DNA of 64,000 nt from contig OZ176052.1 of the NCBI GenBank assembly GCA_964247055.1, positions 10,664,001 to 10,728,000 of the forward strand, read 5' to 3'. This document shows, in pieces, positions 57,061 through 64,000 of this stretch (the stretch's first letter is position 1; each line of letters begins with the position of its first letter). A program made the position numbers and the translations under genes. The notes beneath the pieces are model-generated. The model made no database searches and was not told the origin of the DNA. It worked only from the letters and a program-made list of their open reading frames with translations. This DNA is from Paragordius varius. Taxonomy: Eukaryota; Nematomorpha.

Positions 57061-60000
57061 ATGGATGTTTTTGAATATTTAAAAATTGGGGACCAATATT
57101 TTCACGAAAATAAATTCGAATTAGCAATATTGGCATATAAATATTTTTTAATTTATGAACCCCAAAATATATTTGTTAGAGCCAAAATTTCGAATATTTT
57201 TCAAAGTTTAAGCAAACCACGTTTGAGATATAAGGATGAAAATATTAAATTTCAAACATTCCCCGTAGACGATTTGAATATCAAGGATTTTGAATTATTG
57301 AGTTACATCCAAGAGTTTCTTAACAAAAGCCAAGTATAATTTTTTTAATGGTAGAATGTATTAATAAACATAACCATTCTTTACAGAATTTTAAAAGAAA
57401 AGTTGGAAAGCTTAGAACTTGAAAAATTATTACTTATCGATTTGGGAGCGTCACAGATCAATGGTATCTATTTTTTATTATTATGTCAGATTCACAATAC
57501 GACTATAAACGCAGGTCTTCTCGAGTATGATTGTACAATTATTTTGTAGGTTTCCAAAACTTCCAAAAAAGACGATTTTGATGATACGGATGATGTATTA
57601 AATGTTTTTTATAATACAATCGCAAATTGTTCTTTATTGCAAAATAAGTTTAACTTTTGCGAATCCTTGCTTTTTAAGGATTTATCAGTCCTACCAAGAA
57701 AAGACATTATATACCTGAAATATTATGTTCTTTTTAAACAAAAGTTTGCAACAGTTGAAGAAAATGACAAAATATCCAGCCATATATCCACCCATAATTC
57801 ACGCAAAACACATATGATTGGGGAATGCAAAATATACTTAAATATTTTTAACAAAATTTTACGGTTTGCTGAGTGTACAAACGCTTTTTTAGATAAAAAC
57901 TCTAATGTAACTTTAAATCTCTCTGAATTTCTTTTATGTCTCATGTGTTATTTGAGTGGACTTACTAGTCCATTGTTAGATATTAAGTCTGAAAAGATTG
58001 AGTCTGAACCGAAGTCTAAAGACCTACCAGTTCATTTCTTTCATTCCAAACAAATAAAAGAACAATTTTTACAAATTGCGCAACATTTATTTGCCTTGGA
58101 ACCAAATATTCTTGATTGGGAAAATTTTTGCTCTCATTTAACACACACCGAAAAAGATCTCGCTTCTATATTATCCTTTCCTGCTATTATTATAGAAAAT
58201 GAAAATTTTAGCTCTATTAATGTTAATGATACGTTAAATTCTTCAAACTTTTTATATCTTTCCACTTTATCGCATTACCTTAATTTGATGATGACGGCAA
58301 TAGAATTACAATTGGACATTCATATGCAATCTCTATGTACCAATTTTGATACTCAAAAGTTTATGAAACAATACAGTGATAAGTGCAATGGGGATGTATA
58401 TGACGTTTTATTGACTCCATACGATACTAGTAATATTTTTCATTTTTATTTAAATCGAAACAACGATTTTAGGTAAACGTAGAAAATTAGCGTTTTATGG
58501 CAAAAATATTATTAAAATAAGGAAATTTATTTCATTCTAACAAACAAATGGTTTTTATCAGTCAACAGTACAATTTGATGGGATTAAGGTATATACCAGG
58601 GATTATTAACAGTTACATCAAAATTTTTTAAAATTATTTTTTTAATATAATTATTTGATCGCATTAAAAGCCAATTTTCTCTATTTGTATCATCTGTAAA
58701 ATTATCCTAATTTTTGGAGCATATTCTAAATACCGCTTGAACCTTTATATTTGATATCATTATTGCACTTAGTGATAAATTTTCCTGTAGAAATTATTTT
58801 AAATGAAATTTGTTTCCAAAGTTTAAATTTGTTTCTTCATCAGAATTCAAAATTTTTTTTGATATAAGGATATATTGATACATAAATTAAAATTTATGAA
58901 AATTTTGTTTTATATGGTATATATATATTTTTATGCACATAGCACATTACATACCAAATCACATAATGTCACAACTTTTACACAACCTTGAGAATATATT
59001 GTTACCACGGTTTAAAAAACCAGAGCCTACCAGTGAAGATAATTGCATTGGAAACTTAAAGTGTCGTTTTGTATCAGTTTGCGCACATACGATTACTAAT
59101 GAAGGATTAAATCTATACCAAGTTTTAGAGTTAGATAATGAGCTAAAAATTCGATTTATCACCAGATTTTTGCGCATTAAATGCCTGTATATGATGCTAC
59201 AAATATACGGTGCTCAGAGCATAATAACTCAGGATATATTGTTTAATAGAAAATCAAACGGAGACACTCCCTTTTCATACGCTATGTATTTGAAAGAACA
59301 TATATTACCCATCTACCACACGCAATTGGTACAAACACTCTTATGTTATCAACAAACCCTAAATACTAAATTGATTCAAATAAACAATAGCCAAATATCA
59401 ACCCAGAAGGACAATAAATTTTATTTATTTGATTCAAGCTCTGTACTTACAGTTTTAGATTCCCTACTTAATCGTGTTGAGATTGAAAGAAGTGCGGATG
59501 ATATTAAATTATTTAAATGGTCTTTTACATTTCCTCATTGTCGCTATTTTGGCATTTGGTCAATGAACACTATTGAATTACTTGAAGAATGGATATTAAA
59601 TGAATTTGACAATAAATATTTATTGGGTATAATCCGTCATGCGGCGGTGAATTCACAAAAGATTGCTCGTAATAATAAGGATCAAGTTATGTTTGATGGA
59701 AACAATAATAATAACTTCATATATGACGTAAATCAAACTCAACAACTGAAACAAGTCAATTCGGACGAAAAATACGGGAGAATCTTGGCCTCATTCAATG
59801 AGGTTTGTCCGAATGTTTGCAGATTTTGTAAAAATGCTTTGTTATATTAAGCTTCAATATAATGTACTGGGCGTATTTATAAGTTTTTACCGGTTTTTAC
59901 TAAAAAAACATATAATTTTAAAAGGATATCATTTATTTATTTTATTCAAATATTTTACATTGGCTTCCACACATTACGCTCATCTCTCGGGAAATATAAG

Positions 60001-63000
60001 AATGCCAGAAAAACTGATTGACTTTTGCAGCAATTCTTCGTCAAGCCATTATTCAACGTTTTCAAAATTATTGAAGTGCTGTTCTGTAAGGGTGACCTTC
60101 AAAGAGACGAAATTGTATTAATCTGATGGCGCCAGGTCGGGTGAGTCCAGCGGATGCAGAAAACTTCCCATCGAAGCGATTTTAAGGTGTTTTTCACTTG
60201 TTCTTCGCGTGAAACGCAGTAATGTCTTATAGCGAATTGCTTTGCCATGTTTGCAGGCTTATTCCGGTTGTTTTTCGATTAATTAATGGTTTTAATTTGT
60301 ATTTGTCTGCGACAGTATAGTATATCTATTACACGGGATCAAAAGTCGTACCGCTTCGTCTTACCAGACTTACAGTATGGTTTTGTCGAAGCGATTTGGC
60401 CTTATAAAATATGGAAGCTTGGCAAGGTAAATGCATCCCCGTCCCAATTCGTTTTAAATTATTTTCGTGACTCTGAAGCAGTTTCAATCGATTTGACATT
60501 TTTTCAAATTGTAGTATCGAGTTTATTGTTCTTCCCATTCCTCTTAAACATTTATGATTGTTTTTTGTAATATACATAACTTCTGCCAATTACCGTTGAG
60601 TAGGTTGGGTCATCCTCTAAACTCTTGTCTTTGCAGTTGTGCTATCTACCAGAGCGTCCATACTCTTTCACATGAAATCAGAATTTTAAATATTTGATTA
60701 TGTTTTACACATGTTTATCGATAGACCATTACCATATGTTTCTACTTAACTTTAAACATTCTTTTTCTGATGGCAAATCCCGCAAAATCTTTTTCAGGCA
60801 CAAAATACGAATGATTTCTGAGTGATAAAAGTAAGACAATAGTTTTTGATGAACTCAACTTGTGTGTGCTTGTCGTTTGTTAGATGAACGAAATGGGGGA
60901 TCTGTATCAAATTAATTTGCCTACTTTGGGCTCACGTCTTCCCTTAGTTAAACCGGTAAGAACTTATGAATACTTATGTAAAAAGTGTCTAATTCTATCA
61001 ATATTAAATCTTTTGTTACCATAAGATGTGTTAAAATTGACCCTATATTTTAATAATGTCAGGGATTTGACTTATCCATTATAACGGAGGCAAATATTCA
61101 ACTATCTTCATCTGAAGTTTACATTATATTACCCTATCTACGATTCGTAACTGATTTATTCACCAAATTTTTGTCATCAATGTTCAAAGAGGAGTATATA
61201 GGTAAGAATAACGCTCAAATAGACATTACTGCAATACAAATATTTGCCTATCTTTTTGCGAAATTGCTTAAAGAATTTGATTTTCCAACTATTGAACACC
61301 TTGCAATGCAATTGGAACACGAGGAATGTTGGCTTAAATTTATATTGTGTCTTATAATCCATAACACAACAGTCATGTATTATCTTATTCAACAGCACAA
61401 CAATTACACCAATAGTAATAGGCAAAATGTCCATAATAATTCAGTATTACTTAAAATTTTGCATGAAAATGACATAATTTATCCATTTATTTTGCTGTAT
61501 TTTGTACTAAAATCTGATAGTACCATGGTTGATTCATTTGAAAATATAGATAAGTCTGTTAAGGGAAAGAAAATAAATACTACCGGTTCCAAAAATTATG
61601 CCCTAGAATACATGATAGCTCTGCATGAGGGGCTTGGAAGGTAATCCCTTAATTATTTTTTAAATAATTACATTTTTTTATTCAGTAGGAATTTAAAAAG
61701 TGAATTTAAATTTCAATTAAATTAGTAGACTAAGGGTCCTTCTTGTATGAATGATGACTAACATTAAAATATGTTTTAAAATTCTTACCCTATAACTTAT
61801 AGAGTGTGGTTTCCACTTTTTCCAAAAAATATGGGGTAAATTTGTTTTTTTAATTCGCACATTAATAATGTATTACAATGTCATTTATATTAAAATAAAT
61901 TAGCTTAGGGCTTTGTACACTGGCAAATGGTGCCATGCTTAAACTATGTGCAGAAGAATCCTATAATCAAGCACAAATGATTGTTAATGAAATTGCCGAT
62001 TGTGAAGAACTCATAAAAACTCATGGATCATCCTATAAAATTTCAAAGAAGGATTCTACAACAATACCAATTAATAAGGAAAATTCCCCTAATTTAACAC
62101 TACAAACCTTATTAGATAATTTGGAAGATAGTAAGGATGAACTGAGTGAAGTCATTGAACAATGCTTTTTTTGCATGTATGAAATAACGCACAAGAAATG
62201 GAGAAATACCAAACATTTGGTGGAACATAAATCGCCTTTGGTAAGAATGTACTTTTACTTTTAAACTAAAAAAAAAGTTTTACTTGTTTTTTGCGGTTAT
62301 ATTTTATGGAAAATACCTGACCTATAGTATTTTTCAACTTTTTACATTTATAATTAATATTTAAAGAATTTTACTAATATTTATATTTTTGATATAAATG
62401 TTGTCAAATTTGCTTTTTTATATCGTGTTTTTGTGGTTTTATGTCTAATAATTCGGTTTTTTAATATTTTTCTTTACATAATCAATCTTTGCCTAAATAT
62501 CAAAAAAAATTGTTTGGACTATGTATTCACAATTAATTTTTTATCTTTTATTTAATAAAATGTATAAAGAGAACAAAAATGGGTTAATTTACATTGGATT
62601 TCATATTATTGCGTTCTTTGTCAATTAAAAAATATATTTACATATAGATTGAATTTACGTTGGATCAAGGTTGGTTACTGTTCAATTTTCTTAAACCCGT
62701 TCAACTTCCAAAATTTGATTCCAAAACGCTGACAATCAATACAGAAATCAAAGATATATTCGAATTTATGCTAACAACCTATTATAATAAAAATAGGATA
62801 AAACCAGATAATACTATCATTGCAAATGAATATAATACATTAGTGCATTACTTATCGCATGGCAGTTTATTTAATGGTATTTATTTTTTCTCAGATTTTA
62901 GTTGCGCATTTCATTTCAAGAGCAATTTATAAACTTTTAAGACTAATTTTCTTATCAAATCTGTTTAATATGTTTTTTGATAATAACATTTTAGATCAAG

Positions 63001-63629
63001 AAAATATAATACCCAATTCGCAATCTATGACTGGGAATTTACCCTTTTTCAATATGTTTCAAAGCCATTTTATTCAACGACTCTTGCCTGTCATTAAACA
63101 TGTAATACATTTCATCCTTTATGGTACGCACATTTGTGAAAACAATGTGGAATGCCTTAAATTAATCAATAATAATGATGAAAATGAGAGAAATGTTAAT
63201 TCTAATTCATCCCTTATATCATCAAAAACACCGAATTTGCCGTCAAAACAAATTAATGAATATCAAGCTCATTCTTGGCTGTCTAAACATTTGGAATTCG
63301 ATAAAAGCCCAAAAAATTATATTGAACAAGAAACCAATGGTCAAAATATCAATAATCATGAATCATTAACGACGTTTGACACCATGGTTTTAAGGGAAAT
63401 ATTTTACCTATTGGCCGATTATTACTTTAAAAATATGTATACGACTAAAGCTTTGCGTTATTACATTGCAGATTTAGCATATAATACGGTGTTAGATGAT
63501 TTGGAAAAAGATAACACCAACACTATTATACCACAAAGATCTGTTAATTATTATTGTTTCCAAAGATCGGATACATGGGCCGGTATTGCATTAGTGAGGA
63601 GTAGCTCGTTTGAACAAACTCTCAGAACG
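57061..63629 (+). CDS. CABIN1: CABIN1 (HIRA-complex subunit), continuing beyond window
   Basis: Clear exons: 57061-57333, 57355-57463, about 57550-58472, about 58935-59802, 60884-60955, 61063-61640, 61904-62240, 62648-62876, 62902-63629. Introns of 21 nt (57334-57354) and 25 nt (62877-62901) are included. The N-terminus has a TPR-like unit (GDQYFHENKFELAILAYKYF). Diagnostic matches to human CABIN1: EVIEQCFFCMYEITHKKW (EQCFYCLYSFPSKK), LLFNFLKPVQLPKFDS (MFEYFKPKTLPEFDS), EIFYLLADYYFKNMYTTKAL ([20 protein letters not shown]), DTWAGIALVRSS (DSWAGMALARAS). CABIN1 (yeast Hir3) scaffolds the HIRA complex, which deposits histone H3.3. Boundaries between 57463 and 57574, and near 58935, are not resolved. 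The intron 59803-60883 contains a mariner relic; the intron after 63629 starts with a (TA)n run and a MITE. Confidence 0.95.
59940..60300 (-). mobile_element. Mariner-family transposase relic in a CABIN1 intron
   Basis: Reading the minus strand, successive frames show FLHPLDSPDLAPSD (the mariner HPPYSPDLAPSD motif), then LTEQHFNNFENVE and WLDEELLQKS. Upstream is NKPANMAKQF, in the position of the DNARPHVAK motif. It is broken by at least one frameshift and several stops. Clearly dead. Confidence 0.8.
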
Positions 63630-63656
63630 GTATATATATATATATATATATATACA
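63630..63656. repeat. (TA)n microsatellite
   Basis: Uninterrupted TA dinucleotides between the CABIN1 donor site and the MITE; TA is the likely target of this MITE family. Confidence 0.8.
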
Positions 63657-63658
63657 TA

Positions 63659-63868
63659 CACCATTTACAGTCATATTCACTCTTAAACAATTCGAATTCA
63701 CCCTTAAATAAATTATGCGTTTTTTAAGATTAAAGTAACCTATATTTTTATATTTTTAATAAGCTATGCTATAAGAATATATTGAGTTATATTAGCCCGA
63801 AAAGATATAATTTATTTTTAGGGTGAATTTGAATTGTTCAGGTGTGAATTTGAATTGTAAATGGTATA
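63659..63868. mobile_element. 21-bp-repeat TIR element (family A) in a CABIN1 intron
   Basis: CACCATTTACAG with CACTCTTAAACAATTCGAAT at the left; AGGGTGAATTTGAATTGTTC and GTAAATGGTATA at the right. It sits directly after a (TA)n run. Confidence 0.8.
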
Positions 63869-64000
63869 TACTGCTTATAGTTTAGGGTTTATATATACCT
63901 TAGACCCCCCAGTATAACACCCCTCATCATGAGCTAATAAACTAATAGCTCATGCTGATTGATCACATGCGTATTTCCGAATTATAGACACAGTTTTTAT

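Noticed and set aside
60600-60665. tRNA-like stretch on the minus strand (GGACGCTCTGGTAGATAGCA)
   Set aside because: I could not fold a full cloverleaf with matching acceptor and T stems; at best a decayed SINE piece beside the mariner relic.
1-64000. CRISPR arrays, operons, riboswitches or bacterial-type terminators
   Set aside because: None seen; gene structure with spliceosomal introns shows a eukaryotic nuclear genome.

Overview
The window is a very AT-rich animal (metazoan) nuclear genome segment. Its host genes are split by introns, several of them only 21-28 nt long. I verified such introns by phase and by protein family alignment in six genes: GFOD 22, 26 and 26 nt; RPS21 22, 22 and 23 nt; TBC1D20 23 nt; GPATCH4 27 nt; CABIN1 21 and 25 nt; Kv-beta 28 nt. 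Introns this short are known from dicyemid mesozoans, so a dicyemid or another highly reduced spiralian parasite is my best guess. That is inference, not proof.

Layout of genes. 1-6856 (-): membrane-anchored protein with two thioredoxin-like domains, 8 exons, running off the left edge. 10236-15380 (+): Kv channel beta subunit (aldo-keto reductase fold), with a 105-codon in-frame extension to 15698 behind a TGA-CTAG stop. 15988-18169 (-): glucose-fructose oxidoreductase domain protein (GFOD). 25263-28087: tight cluster of TBC1D20 (-), BORCS8 (+) and a GPATCH4-like G-patch protein (-). 31750-33336 (-): TMEM256/DUF423 membrane protein. 38376-38685 (+): ribosomal protein S21 in four tiny exons. 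52914-54431 (-): single-exon class A GPCR. 57061 to beyond 63629 (+): CABIN1 (histone H3.3 HIRA-complex subunit). Several weaker or orphan coding pieces are listed separately. Many of these genes are in short exons that no single long reading frame reveals.

Between and inside the genes lies a dense, nested layer of mobile DNA. It includes a Helitron family with both termini recognisable, hAT MITEs with 8-bp target duplications, and a 2.6-kb hAT carrying a TIR element that itself carries a LINE reverse transcriptase. There are also two TIR families built from 21-bp subterminal tandem repeats (one inserted into itself), two palindromic-end MITE families (one nested in the other), a tRNA-derived SINE, a mariner relic and another DDE transposase relic. 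Many of these sit in introns (Kv-beta, GFOD, TMEM256, CABIN1), so genes with very short ancestral introns have been stretched locally by insertions.

The genes do not form a pathway. They are unrelated housekeeping and signalling genes: ER redox, channel accessory, Rab GAP, lysosome positioning, ribosome, chromatin and receptor. The one clear functional arrangement is the TBC1D20-BORCS8 head-to-head pair, whose start codons are 9 bp apart.
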